Source: Arachis hypogaea
Taxonomy: Eukaryota > Streptophyta > Magnoliopsida > Fabales > Fabaceae
Direction of reading: 5' to 3'
Length of the DNA stretch: 64,000 bases
Assembly (NCBI RefSeq): GCF_003086295.3
Contig: NC_092052.1
Coordinates: 27,999,427 to 28,063,426 of the forward strand
Position numbers and translations under genes: made by a program. The first letter of the stretch is position 1. The number at the start of each line of letters is the position of its first letter. Below the pieces are notes generated by a model. The model was not told where the DNA came from, did no database searches, and worked only from the letters and a program-made list of their open reading frames with translations. Below are positions 21,944 through 33,885 of this stretch, piece by piece.

Positions 21944-23093
21944 AAACTTGAATGATTTTTTATTTTATTTTATACTTTTAAGCATGTGAAAAACAAGTAA
22001 CAACACATAATATATAAATATATTGATATATTGATATTGATTGTATTATCTTTTATTTTTTTTGTTCATTTAAATTGAAAAAATATTTTGTATTAGTGAC
22101 TAATTTATTATGTCTTTTTGCAGTATAAATTATATCTACGAATTGATATTTAATTATTATTAATATATTTTTAAAAATATGCATTTAACTTTTAATTTTA
22201 ATTTTATTTTTATAATTTTATATTTTATTTAATTATGACTGGGTCAACCAGGCAAATCAGTGACTCACCAGTTGAACCAGTGACCCAGTGATCCAGTCGT
22301 ATGACCGGGTCAATTATCAGTTCGGTTCTGATAACTATGGTACAACCTGCTATTCCAAAAAATGTGCATGTAAATAGTAGGTTTATGATGCAAAACCTCC
22401 AACTAAGTTTGTAAGTTGCTAAAATTGTATAAATTTAAATAGATATACCATTTAAGAGACATACATATGCGTGTTAGTGGATCATTTGGAATCTTAAATA
22501 GATATACTATTTGTATAATTAATTTTCTTTTTCAACATTTTATTGTCTAGAGAGTTTCAACTACGCAATTTACTTAGCCACCATGAGATATCTTATTTTT
22601 CATATCAAACTTTATGTAAATTCAACATTTATGGATTTAGAGTATATGTTTATATTGCTACTTTTTTTTCATATAGGGTAATTATTATTTTTCTTCTTTA
22701 TTCCTAAATTTTGATGTGTGAATTTTTGACAAAAAATTATAGACAAATTATTATGAAAAATTATAAAATTTTAAATTTTGTTAGTTTAAAAATATTGAAT
22801 TTAAACATTTAAAATTATATATTAAATTTTTAAATAAATTTTTAAAAAAATAAAATTTAAGATTATTGTCAAATTTACTGGGAGATAAATTCGACGATAA
22901 CATGCTCCAGAATTTTACCAATTAAAAGTTAATATCCACCACTAAATTCACCGGTAATTAGTGGCGAACGAAAAAATTCACCGATAAATAATTACCGGCG
23001 AAATTTATACCGTCGTAATAAATTCAACAGTAAACATATTACCGACAAATTTTTTTCGTAAATTCAATGATATCCAACGAATTTTGTGTATAT

Positions 23094-24528
23094 ATATATA
23101 TATATATGTTTTGAGGTTAATTTTACATGTTATTCATTACATATTATTAAAATCAAGTATCTTCAATTAAGAATATAATTGACATGACATATGTTTTTAA
23201 GGTATTTATTTATTTATTTTATTTAGTTAAAATGAATATTAAATTATTTAATATTATATTTGAACACATTAACTATAACTAATCAATTATATTAATTATT
23301 TAATTTGACTAGAATAAATAAATTAATTTTGTTTTAATTTATATTAATTTTAATGTCATGCATGTATTTTAATTAATAATTTTTAAAATTATTATAATTA
23401 ATTAACTATTAGTTATTTAATTTGACTGAGATAAATATAAAATAATTTAATATTTTATTTGACTATATTAATTATAACTAATCAATTATATTAGTTATTT
23501 GATTTGACTGAAATAAATGAATTGATTTTATTTTACTTTGTATTAATTTTTTTGTCTTATATATTTTGATTAATAATTTTTAAAAGTTCTATAATTTTTA
23601 TATGGCATATTTTTAAGATTTTTTATTTATTTAACTTACTTTATTGAGCCAAATAATTATAATTAATTTATTATATCAATTATATGATTTAATTAATTAA
23701 AATATATATTATTTGATTCAATTTATTGTCACATTAATATTTGAATCATGGGTTTATTAAAAGTTCTTCTTTTTCTTTTTTGATCGTAAATATTTTGATT
23801 TTAAATTTTAGATTTTTATTGATTGTTTATATTTTTATTTTAATATCAAATATAATATTTTCTATTATTTTATATTCGACTCATTTTTGTTTGAGCTTTT
23901 TCAATAATATTCTTTTGTATCTTGTTATTTTAAAAAAAAATTAGTCTAATATATTTATTTTTGGTCTAATAATTTTTTTTACGAAGAATGATACTAAATT
24001 AAACATAAGTTAATTCCAAATTAAAAAATTATGTTGATTAGTACAAGTATGATCGTATTTAATTTAATTTATTTGCACATTAATATAATTGATTAAAAAT
24101 GAATGATAAATAGAATTATAAATTAATTAAAAAAATAAAATATTCAAAATTATTTTAAAATAGATAATAAAGTAAGTTTTAGGATATTACTTTACTTGGA
24201 TTGTTAATAATTATAAGAATAGAATGTCAATAATTATATTAAAATAGGGACTGAAATTAGTTTTATGGTACTAAGTTTATTTGAATTGTTAATATAATCT
24301 TATAAATGGCAACTTTGTATAAAGAAATTGTTAATAAAATTTTATAATCTTCATATTTATACTTATTTGATTCATATATTTTATTTTATTCTATTTTGCA
24401 CAAAAACTAAGACTCATCTTTTTTTTATTTAATTATTTAAAAAGATAGTAAAATGTGTTATATGGTATTTCAACTATGTAATATTTTTATTTTTTACTCC
24501 AGTAATGAAATATGATTGTTATTACACT
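23094..24528. other. AT-rich DNA with a loose direct repeat
   Basis: Blocks such as aactataactaatcaatta and tttgactgaaataaat recur with roughly 200-bp spacing between about 23270 and 23520; a weaker relative lies near 32080. No coding sequence is supported. The target site attacact of the next element ends at 24528. Confidence 0.5.
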
Positions 24529-25841
24529 CATTGTTATCAAACTCTCGAGTTAACTCGTAAACTCGTACGAGTTTACGAGTTTAGGTAGTGGAATCGAGTT
24601 AACTCAGACATAAACTTGTTTTTGAGTAGACTCGGGTGAACTCGTGTAAACTCGGTCAAAATCGCGAGTTTGAGAGCGAGTTTGCGAGTTTGCTTTGGGT
24701 GCTGTTTTGGCAAAAAATAACGTCATTTGGGCAAAAAAACAAAAGAATAACGTTATATGTTATGCTAACCCAATAACATGTAACCCTAAATGACTAAATC
24801 CCTAATCACTCTTCTCTCAGTTCTCTCCCTCTCTGTCATTTTCTCACACTTCAATCTTCGTCGCCATTCACCGTCGATTGCTTGTGTCCCATAATAGTCG
24901 TACGTCGCTCTCTACTCTCTCCTCTCAGTGCTATGCTTCTTACCATAGCTAGGTTTTGCTTCGATGCACGAGGAGCCTCTGCCATCCACCACACTGGCTC
25001 GTTCGTCTCATTGCCACTGCTTATCGTGTCCACTGCGACTTTGCAGTTCGTCGCGCTACCGTAGTTTATTTGTGCACCGTTCGTTCATTCATCCACCATT
25101 CGTGCATAACTCCACTGCGCTGTCGTTGTTGGCTTGTGCCTCTTACCTCTATTTTGCTTTGCTGTTGCTCACCATTTCTCACTCTTTGTGTCTGCATCGT
25201 GACTCCATCTCTGCACTACATGAGTACAATTGTGCTGCATCTCTACTCTGTTTCGTGCTGTTTCTTTGTCGGCCATCCCAGGCTCACAGCTAGCTATTGT
25301 GCTTTTGTTCCATTCAAGTATTTTTTTCTAAATTTTATTGCTCGCCTTTTATGTAGTTTGAAAATTTAGGCAGTTAGTAAATTACAGTGCTTTGATTATG
25401 GTTCAACTTTAATGTTCATGGTTGTTATTTAGGGATAACATAGAAAATTAACATTTAAGAATAACTTATAGTTGATAACTAAATTAGGGACATAGTGTTT
25501 ATTTAAAGACAACCATGGTAATTTGATTATTTGATATTCTTGATTTAGATACCAAATGTTTGAGGATGTTGCTTAAAGAAAATGATAAATGAATATTTTG
25601 ATGAAGACGATGAAGATGTTATTGATGTCATGGAAGATAAAAATATTGGAGGATTTCAATTTAATTTTATTAGAAGTTTAGAACTTTTAGTTGTGTGCGT
25701 TGTATGTTGTACTAATTGCATAAATATAATTATAAGGGATTTGAACTTGTATTCTCAAATATTGTTATAATGTATGCTACTACTTTAGTTTATTATGTGC
25801 TTTAAATTTGATATTGTTAATTTTAAATGGCAAGATTTAAG

Positions 25842-25891
<50 letters not shown>

Positions 25892-26021
25892 GTATGATAT
25901 GTATATATTTTTTGAAAAAATTTTGTAATAGGTAAACTCGTACAAGTTTACGAATTAACTCACGAGTCGAGTCTAGGTTAGCTCCACGAGTTTACTTAGA
26001 CTCGCGAGTTTGACAACCTTG
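24529..26021. mobile_element. hAT-type non-autonomous element, 1493 bp
   Basis: The ends cattgttatcaaactc and, reverse-complemented, caaggttgtcaaactc form the TIRs. They are flanked by an exact 8-bp duplication attacact (24521-24528 and 26022-26029). Subterminal actcg/cgagt motifs are dense at both ends. The interior has a gene-like segment at 24790-25370, a 63-codon acidic ORF (25582-25770) starting MINEYFDEDDEDVIDVME, and a 45-bp TA/AT microsatellite at 25845-25889. No intact transposase is seen. Confidence 0.88.
24790..25370 (+). other. Gene-like GC-richer segment inside the hAT element
   Basis: A ctctct leader is followed by overlapping ORFs (the longest 24956-25369, 137 codons) rich in Cys, Leu and Ser with no recognisable domain. 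Base composition is clearly higher in GC than the surroundings. It could be the decayed first exon of the element's transposase or captured host DNA. The acidic ORF at 25582-25770 may be the tail of the same gene. Confidence 0.3.
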
Positions 26022-26134
26022 ATTACACTTATGTAAAATGTTGTGATATAGTATTAGAAAAAATTATTAAATGTTACTGGTGTGAATTATAACCAATAGA
26101 CTGATATATTAATTACATGACAAGTTATTAATAA

Positions 26135-26264
26135 TGTTACTTGATGTACTAGCTTAGCAATTAGTTAATTGATTCATTAGTTGTAGCAACAAGTTAGTTA
26201 AATAAGTAGCCTATAACAGAATTTTTAGTTAGCTCATAATTATTCTAACTCAGTTGGTTAGATG

Positions 26265-26320
<56 letters not shown>

Positions 26321-26443
26321 GATTGTTGTAACAGTGTAAAGTGTGGTTCATCATTCAGTACACTGAGAAAATAAGAACTCTCATTTCTTCTCTCTGTTTT
26401 CACTACTGCTCTGTTCTCACACTCCCCTTGTGCACATTCAACA
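26135..26443 (+). repeat. Copia 5' LTR
   Basis: It contains a 50-bp AT microsatellite (26269-26318). The 3' copy has only 10 bp at that place, which explains the whole 40-bp length difference. The end ttcaaca is followed by tggtgcggtgag, a weak candidate primer site that does not match the usual tggtatcagagc of initiator tRNA-Met. Confidence 0.92.
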
Positions 26444-26559
26444 TGGTGCGGTGAGCGTGGAACCCAAAGGGGTGAGAATAGAAGGAACAGCAATTGAGGA
26501 AAGAGAAGCTCAGAATTCAAATCGAAGCACACATCAAGTGCACGATCTGAAACCTAGTG

Positions 26560-27846
26560 ATGGATCCAACTCAAAATTCAGAGCAATTCCGAATGAACCA
26601 AGGCAATTCCTTCCAAGGCCTTGATCCTCAAGGTATCGCGACGTTCTTGAACTAGATCTTATCGATTCAGGCTCACCTCAATAGGAATGGCAGCAACCCT
26701 AGCCAAGATTCATCGAGCCACTTCTACCTTCATCCTTTTGAAAATACTGATATTCCCCTCATCCCTACCATTCTTGATGGCAAGAATTACAATAGTTGGA
26801 GCAGTTGGAGCAATGCGATGTTGTTAGCCTTAAAATCGAAAAACGAGATGAAATTTGTTGATGAAAGTTTAAAGAAACCTGATAAGAATGATCCATTGTT
26901 TGAACTGTGGGATAGATGTAATACATATGTCTTAGTCTGGATTAAAATCTCGTTGAACCCTGAAATCACCCGAAGCGTGATGTGGAACAAGGTTGCATAT
27001 GAGCTATGGGAGGACCTGAAACACAGGTACCATGAGGGTGATAGATTTTGAATTGCAGAACTGCAGGAGGAGTTATACGGAATAAGACAAGGAGAAATGA
27101 GCGTGACACAATACTTCACAAAACTGAAGTCACTGTGGGAAGAATTTGATGATTTCAGGCTAATTCCACCCTGCAATTGTGAATCTGTATGTACTTGTGG
27201 ATTAGGAGAAATGCGAAAATATAGAATGGAAGATCATGTAACTAGATTCCTAAGAGGACTTAATGAACAGTTTACGAATGTTAGAGCTCAGGTCATGCTA
27301 ATGGAGCCACTGCCAGATTTAAAGGTTGTGTTTTCCATGATGACTAGACAAGAAAGGAAAAACTAGACCATGGATGATACCATAGACCCCAATATCTTAT
27401 TATAATCTACCAATTCCTTCAACACTACTGAGACCTCACAAGGCAGAAGGAGAGGAAAAGGTAGAGGAGGTAGATTCCAAGGCTCTGGGAGAGGACAAAT
27501 GGAAAGAGGTAGAATGCAGTGTTCATACTATGGTAAAGGAGGCCACACAGTGGATGTATGTTACAAGAAACATGGTTTTCTCCCTCATCTTAGACAGAGA
27601 AATCTGAACTCGAACGGAGGTTTGGGAACAGTGAATTTCAGTGCTGAAATAAATGGCGATGGCATTGACGATTCTGGCTGTGTGGAAGAAAATAGAACTT
27701 CCAATGTTGACTTTACTCCAGAGCAGAAATCAGCCCTACTAGCTTTACTCAACAGGGGAGAGGCAAAGCAGATCCACAGTGCTAGCCAAATCACAACCTT
27801 GAAACAAGTGCCTCATCAAGGTAACTTGGTAAACCCTAAACCCTAA
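26560..27846 (+). pseudogene. Copia gag (capsid and nucleocapsid), with in-frame stops
   Basis: The ATG at 26560 opens a frame that stays in register to 27846 with stops at 26653 (TAG), 27049 (TGA), 27364 (TAG), 27403 (TAA) and 27844 (TAA). It encodes a copia-type Gag: a YNSWSSWSNAMLLALKSK region, an ELWEDLKHRY region and an MSVTQYFTKLKSLWEEFDD region, then a Gly/Arg-rich linker. The CCHC zinc knuckle near 27520-27560 reads CSYYGKGGHTVDVC, so the second Cys is Tyr and metal binding should be lost. An in-frame telomere-repeat block follows. The next segment (27883 on) is in the same frame. Confidence 0.85.
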
Positions 27847-27875
27847 ACCCTAAACCCTAAACCCTAAACCCTAAA
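27834..27875 (+). repeat. Telomere-type (CCCTAAA)6 inside the copia coding region
   Basis: These are six perfect ccctaaa units, the Arabidopsis-type plant telomere repeat, preceded by aaa and followed by cc. They lie between gag and protease. The 42 bp are a whole number of codons but add TAA stops at 27844-27846 and 27865-27867. Removing exactly 42 bp leaves an open frame across the junction. Confidence 0.95.
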
Positions 27876-27882
27876 CCATATC

Positions 27883-30800
27883 ATGTATTTTAAGTCAAGT
27901 GTGTTGGCTTTAAACATTTCTGCATCAAAACATGGTTCTTGGATAATAGATACAGGAGCTACTGTTCACGTATCCTATTGCTTAGAAGATTTTCAAACTC
28001 ATTTCAAGATAGCTCCTATAATCATTCGGTTGCCTAATGGTGCACAAACCATTAGCAATATAGCTGGAACTATCAAATTTTCAAACAAATTGTACCTCAC
28101 AAATGCATTATACGTCCCATCTTTCAATTTTAAATTGATATCAGTATCAAAAGCCACAAAACATTTGCATTGTAAAATGAGTTTCACTTATGACGATTGT
28201 GAGATATATGATTTACTCTCGAAGAAGACGATTGGAGCAGCTAGAGTGTGTGGTGGCCTTTATACCTTGAACTGTGATACTACGCGATCAGAAATTACAC
28301 AGGTATCAAATAAAACTCATGTAGACATGCCAATACTGAATATTTCAAACACAAAGCTATGGCATTTTAGGTTAGGCCATGCACCCTTTCATAGAATGAA
28401 AGAAATGAAGAAAATTTTCAGATTCATTCATTGTGACACTGATGTACAGCCTTGTGACTCATGTCACCTAGTAAGGCAAAAGAGATTATCATTCAATAAT
28501 AGTAGCACAGTTTCATTAACTTCTTTTGATTTAATTCATGTGGATGTTTGGGGCCCGCTGGCCATTCCCTCTATGAGAGGACATAGATATTTCTTAACCA
28601 TAGTGGACGATAAAACAAGGTTCACTTGGGTATTTTTCATGAAAAACAAAACTGAAGTTGCTGATCTCATTAAATTCTTTGTAAATTTTGTTAAAACACA
28701 GTACGACAGCAAAATCAGATGTATAAGGTCCGATAATGGAACTGAATTTTTGATGCACTCTTTCTTCAATGAAACTGGTATATTACACCAAAGATCATGT
28801 GTTGAAACTCCTCAACAAAATGGTATTGTTCAACGGAGATATCAACACATTCTTGAAATAACTAGAGCAATTTTCTTTCACTCAAATGTCCCCAAGTGTT
28901 TTTGGCAATATGCAGTTTCATATTCAGTTCACGTCATGAATAGATTACCATCAAAATTTCTGAACAATTTATCACCTTATCAAGCTTTGCATAACTCTTT
29001 ACCTGACATATCTCATTTAAGGGTTTTTGGGTGTTTGGCATATGCCAGTACACTCCAAGAAAATCGAAAGAAACTGGATCCAAGATCCAGAAGGTGTGCA
29101 TTTTTGGGTTTCAGGGAGGGTACCAAGGGATATCTCTTAATTGATCTAAAGACTAGAGAGATCTTTATTTCAAGAAATGTGTCCTTCTATGAAGATCATT
29201 TTCCATACTTAAGCACACATCCTGACCAAAGCACACATACTGCATCTTCTATTCAGTTCAAAACTGACCCCTTTGCATATGACATCATTCTTCAACCTCA
29301 CACAGCACACACTAATCATCAAGCATCACATGCATCCAACTCACACACTGAGACTTCCAACAATAATAATGATGCCCTACAAAATTTCAATTCAGCACAT
29401 ACACCACCAATTCAATCTCCATCACCTAATCAAACAAATATGCCACAAAATCACACACCTGCACCTCAACATAAATCACCACTACCCCTGTTAAGAAAAT
29501 CAACAAGAATTCGCAGAGCACCATCACATTTGCAAGACTATTATTGTCTAAATGCTACCACTCCTCGGCTTCCACTCCAAAAATCTGAAAGGTACCCTTT
29601 ATCGAATTATTTGTCATATGAAAAATTTTCTGCATCACATACTACATATTCTCTAGCCATATCTTCTAACATTGAACCCAAGCACTATAGTGAAGCAATT
29701 ACTCAATCTTGTTGGGTTGATGCTATTAAGAATGAACTCCAAGCTCTTGAGCAAAGTCAAACTTGGAAGCTTGCTTCACTTCCACCTGGCAAGAAGGCAA
29801 TTGGCAACAAGTGGGTTTTCAAAGTGAAATACAACCCTGATGGCAGCATTAAATGCTACAAGGCATGATTAGTGGCAAAGAGATTCACCCAAGTCCCTAG
29901 GATTGATTATCGGGACACATTTAGTTCTGTGATGAAGCTGGGCAGCTTGAGACTTGTCTTGGCTGTGGCTGCGGCAAAGGGATGGTTCCTCAAGCAAATT
30001 GATGTCAATACCGCATTCTTGCATGGCAACTTGGATGAGGAGGTGTACATGAAACCACCTCAAGGGTTGGACGTCAAAGCTGGCCAAGTGTGCAAGCTTG
30101 AAAAGTCACTTTATGGTCTAAAACAAGTAAGTCGACAGTGGAATACAAAGCTGAAATCTGTTCTGGTTGAGTTGGGTTTTGTTCAGTCAAAGGCTGATTA
30201 TAGTTTGTTTACTAAGCAAACTGAATTTGGATTCACCGCATTGTTGGTTTATGTTGACGATTTGATATTGGCTGGAAATGATTTGGGAGAAATTAATGCT
30301 GTCAAAACAGTCTTAAATGATAGGTTCAAAATCAAGGACATTGGAGATTTGAAATTCTTTATTGGGATGGAGGTTGCGCGATTAAAAGAGGGCATTCTTC
30401 TTAATCAAAGAAAGTATGCTATGGACATCTTGAAGGATGCTGGTTTTGAGAACTGCAAGCTGCTTCTATCCCTATGGACTACAGTACCAAACTTAGCAAA
30501 GCTGAAGGCGTTCCCCTCTCAGATTCTATAGAATATCAAAGGTTAGTTAGTAAATTGCTCTATTTGACCAACACATGACCTGACATTAGCTTTGCCATTG
30601 GAAAGTTGAGTCAATACCTTGACCACCCCACTACTTCTCACCTCAGTGCTGTCCATCGAATCCTCAGATACATCAAAGCTTCACCTGCCACTGGCATAGT
30701 GTTCTCGACCACCTCTGATCTCTGTGTCACTGGATTTGCTAATTCCAATTGGGCGGCATGTCCTGATTCAAGAAGATTTGTGACAGCCTACTACTTTTAC

Positions 30801-31190
30801 ATTGGCACTTCCCTGGTTTCATGGAAGAGCAAAAAGCAAGTGACAGTTGCTTGCAGTTCAGCCGAAGCTGAATATCGAGCGCTTGCCACTGCTACTAAGG
30901 AGGCTATTTGGCTCAGTTTCATTTTGAAGGACTTGGGAATGCCTCCACCAAGCCCATTAGCACCTACTGTGACAGCCAATCTGCAATTCACATCGCCTCC
31001 AACCCGGTGTTCCATGAGCGCACGAAGCACATAGAGGCCCGATTGCCACATTGTACGCGACAAGTTCCAAGAAGGTCTTATTCATCTTCTTCCCATCTCT
31101 ACCACTGAACAGGTTGCGGACATTCTGACCAAACCGCTGCCTCCGTCCATATTCTCCACACTCTTTGGCAAGTTAAGACTGGTCAACTTA
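27883..31190 (+). pseudogene. Copia pol: protease, integrase, reverse transcriptase, RNase H
   Basis: The protease site is DTGA at 27949-27960. A GAG-pre-integrase region follows (LWHFRLGH, then a CX2C pair). Integrase has the first two acidic residues (HVDVWGP and SDNGTEF), but the third, normally Glu, is Gln (caa at 28831-28833). The reverse transcriptase begins near 29690; TGA at 29866-29868 replaces an expected Arg codon. The catalytic YVDD is intact at 30250-30261. A frameshift near 30460, a TGA at 30576-30578, and shifts near 30960 and 31040 break the RNase H part (motifs [31 protein letters not shown]). All domains are in Ty1/copia order. It cannot encode an active polyprotein. Confidence 0.9.
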
Positions 31191-31201
31191 CACACTCCTA
31201 A

Positions 31202-31213
31202 CTTGAGGAAGGG
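31202..31213 (+). other. Copia polypurine tract
   Basis: The sequence cttgaggaaggg sits directly before the 3' LTR start tgttac at 31214. Confidence 0.7.
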
Positions 31214-31482
31214 TGTTACTTGATGTACTAGCTTAGCAATTAGTTAATTGATTCATTAGTTGTAGCAACAAGTTAGTTAGACAAGTAGCCTATAACAGAA
31301 TTTTTAGTTAGCTCCTAATTATTCTAACTCAGTTGGTTAGATGAACAATATATATATCTGATTGTTGTAACAGTGTAAAGTGTGGTTCATCATTCAGTAC
31401 ACTGAGAAAATAAGAACTCTCATTTCTTCTCTCTGTTTCCACTACTACTCTGTTCTCACACTACCCTTACGAACCTTCAACA
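31214..31482 (+). repeat. Copia 3' LTR
   Basis: It is 269 bp, the same as the 5' copy except for the microsatellite and about ten substitutions, four of them within the last 20 bases. It is followed by the duplication aataa. Confidence 0.92.
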
Positions 31483-31487
31483 AATAA

Positions 31488-32739
31488 GTATCTATAACAA
31501 AGTCACTTTAGTTTATGTAGCATAAATTGATTGAAAAGAGTAGATAATTTTATTTAATCTCAGAGTAGCTAATAATAATTCTAATATTAATTAATTTTTA
31601 CACTCTTTATTTAATATTAAAATGATGTATTATAAAATATATCATTTAATAATGATGTTACTTTTCAAATTTTAGTAATTATTCTCATGCTTGTTAGCCT
31701 GCATAAGAATTCCAGGCAAATGTTATTAGAATTTTTTAATTACTAGTTTGTTAAAATTTTTAATTATCAAAAATAACTTATTAAATTTGACTTTCGAAAA
31801 ATATATTTCTAAAAATTATAGCATCTGTGTTTTGTAAAATTAAACTAAAAATAAATAATTTTTAATAAAAACAAAAAACAAAAAATATTTAGTAAAATAA
31901 TTTTTAAAATTTTAAAAATCATAATAAACATAAATATAAGAATAAATTTAAATTTGATCAACATATGATGTTTTGTTAGATTTTTTTAATTTTGATAAGT
32001 ATAATTTAAAGTACCTTAACTTTTAAAAGTGTGCAAGCAAATAAAAATAATTTTTTTTAAATCACAATTATAATTTGTCTAATATATCAGTTACTTGATT
32101 TGATTAGGATAAATATTAAATTATTTAAATTAATTTTTTTGTTATTAATATAATGATTTTAACATAATTTATATTATTCAATTGAGTCATTTATTTATTA
32201 TTATATTGGAAATAATTTCGATAATAGAATTCCAATTAACTAAAGCAATAAGTATCAGATCTATTTTCTTTCATAAAATATTGAGAAATTTTAATTTTTC
32301 GCCTATATAGGAATGTGTTTTATTTTGATCAAAAAACAAATTAGTGCATTTACAATATTTCGATAACTATCTTGGCTCTTTTTAATGGTTTTTTCTTTGA
32401 CCATCTTGATCTCTTTTTTTCTTTTGCTCATCTATCACCAATCATATCATGACCTACCCATATAGTCATAGGATAGATACGAAATCTAACAATATTATTT
32501 GATAGATAAATACTAAAGGAACCAGTGAAGTTTTGGTGAATAGTGAAAACTTTTATATAATAGAAAAAATTCACCAATAAAAATTTATTATGGACAACGT
32601 ACAGCTTCATTCTAAATTTAACAGAACCTTTGGCAACTACAACATCTCAGAGAAGTTGAAAAATTTTCTACAAGAACATTATTACAAGATTTAAAGTGTC
32701 ATTTTCAATCACCATTGACTTCACTTCTCCGATTTAATA
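31488..32739. other. AT-rich DNA, nothing recognised
   Basis: There are no credible ORFs or RNA genes. The stretch cagttacttgatttgatta near 32089 is similar to the repeat at 23270-23520. The right side runs without a clear edge into Tat pol remnants. Confidence 0.5.
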
Positions 32740-33368
32740 TTTAGAAGTTTAGTAGCAAGTTTAAAAATCAAGCATAAGTTCACGTTGATAGAATATTTTC
32801 AAGTCAACGGACAAGCAGAAACTGTAAACAAAATAATATTGGCTAGATTCAAAAGAAGGTTACAAGAAGTAAAAGGAGTTTGAGTTGAAGAGCTCTCACA
32901 AGTTCTATGGACATACCGGACAACCCCCGATCAACGACTGGAAAGTCTTCATTCTGACTCACGTATGGCATGTAATATATGATTCCCATTGAAGTCAATG
33001 AAGAGAGTCCTATAGTAATATTCTACAACAAAGTCGACAATATTTAAGCCAATAAAGAAGAACTCGACCTCCTCCCAGAAATTCGAGAACAAGCTTGAAT
33101 AAGAGAAGAGGTGCTTAAACAAAGAATGAGTATCAAGTACAACAAGAAAGTCATAAGAAGAATTTTTGCCACAAACGACCTCGTTTTGATAAAAAAAAAT
33201 GACATTGAGAAGCAAAGGGCGGGCAAAGAAAAGCTGGCAGCAAACTAGAAAGGACCTTACAAGATCACTGAGGTCTTAGAAAAATGTTAATATAAAGTGT
33301 TCGACCTCAAGGGTGAGGACCTACCCAGGTCGTGGCATGCTTGTAATATGAAGAGATACTACTGCTAG
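32740..33368 (+). pseudogene. Second Tat/Ogre pol remnant (integrase core end and C-terminal tail)
   Basis: One frame reads VNGQAETVNKIILARFKRRL, then QVLWTYRTTP, the end of a Ty3/gypsy integrase core. After several shifts and stops, the tail resumes as WKGPYKITEVLEK and YKVFDLKGEDLPRSWHACNM, then KRYYC before TAG at 33366-33368. The PRSWHACNMKRYY ending is typical of Tat pol. There are many frameshifts and stops, so it is older or more damaged than the copy at 657-914. The spacer and an antisense ORF follow in the same order as in the first Tat copy. Confidence 0.8.
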
Positions 33369-33885
33369 AAAGTAAATCTTGTTCCCTGGTGTACTCTTAT
33401 TCCTTACTTCATGGTTTTTCTCAAAGGATTTTCTTGAAGGAAATTTTAACGAGTTACTATAATGAGGGCTAAGAGTTACGACATTAGAGACACTCTTGGT
33501 AGCAACTATCAAGCACATTTGTAATTTACTTTTATTAATGAAAGAATTTTTTTCGACAAAGTCCTTTACAAATTTTCACCAATTTAAACTCGATAAAACG
33601 TGAAAATTACGACCGACCTCTTAAAATAACTCAAAAAATGAGCTGGCACTAAGGCAATACTATAATAACTCGCAACAATAACTTAGTGATCATAAACTTA
33701 TTATAAAAATGATGTGAAATAATAAGAAAAGTAAAGCAATATAGACTAAAAAGCAAAGCAAAACTTAAAGGGCCCAAATAGGGCAAAAGTATCCAACGAA
33801 AATTACAAAAATTAGAAATTGTCTATCAACCCACAACTTGGGCACTACAAACAAAGAAAAGTAAAAGTCAAGAAACAGGGGAAGA
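33369..33885. other. Tat spacer between pol end and antisense ORF
   Basis: It is non-coding, with no insertion seen, unlike the equivalent spacer of the first Tat copy, which holds two large elements. Confidence 0.5.

Larger units (their letters stand above)
21478..22339. mobile_element. hAT-type non-autonomous element, 862 bp, inside the CACTA element
   Basis: The ends catagttatcagaatcgg and, reverse-complemented, catagttatcagaaccga form the TIRs, flanked by an exact 8-bp duplication gtacaacc (21470-21477 and 22340-22347). The interior has a direct repeat of about 178 bp period beginning near 21557 and 21735 (blocks accggatatgcattcgaa and ggtcaacggtggtcaaa), and a TA microsatellite. Short gaccggt-type subterminal motifs are frequent. 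It has no transposase. Confidence 0.9.
20231..23093. mobile_element. Non-autonomous CACTA-type DNA transposon
   Basis: The left end is cactataaaaaatacgttg, with cgttgaatatcgttgaattt following. The reverse complement of the right end carries cgttggatatcattgaattt at the same offset. Sub-terminal motifs of ttaccgtcgg / ccggcgaaattta type occur in both orientations near both ends, as is usual for CACTA elements. The extreme right end has decayed into a TA repeat, so 23093 is inferred from the left end and no 3-bp TSD can be shown. No transposase is present. A CT-rich leader and a GC-rich stretch at about 20560-20870 look like a gene 5' region, but no protein is recognised. Confidence 0.7.
26135..31482 (+). 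mobile_element. Complete Ty1/copia retrotransposon, inactive (5348 bp)
   Basis: LTRs of 309 bp (26135-26443) and 269 bp (31214-31482), starting tgttacttgatg and ending ttcaaca, are flanked by an exact duplication aataa (26130-26134 and 31483-31487). The order gag, protease, integrase, reverse transcriptase, RNase H is that of Ty1/copia. Coding is broken by at least five in-frame stops upstream of the telomere block, two more inside it and two in pol, plus three frameshifts. I count about ten substitutions over the roughly 269 alignable LTR positions, so the insertion is not recent. Confidence 0.93.

Noticed and set aside
24956..25369. 137-codon Cys/Leu-rich ORF as a membrane protein
   Set aside because: It has no recognised family, two overlapping frames of similar quality and lies inside a hAT element. 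It is described as a gene-like segment only.
26444..26455. tRNA-iMet primer site after the copia 5' LTR
   Set aside because: tggtgcggtgag differs from tggtatcagagc at several positions. The true primer is unknown, so no PBS is called.
27834..27875. Telomere repeats as evidence of a chromosome end or ancient fusion
   Set aside because: Only six units are present, inside a retrotransposon reading frame with normal flanks. A local repair or slippage event explains them better.
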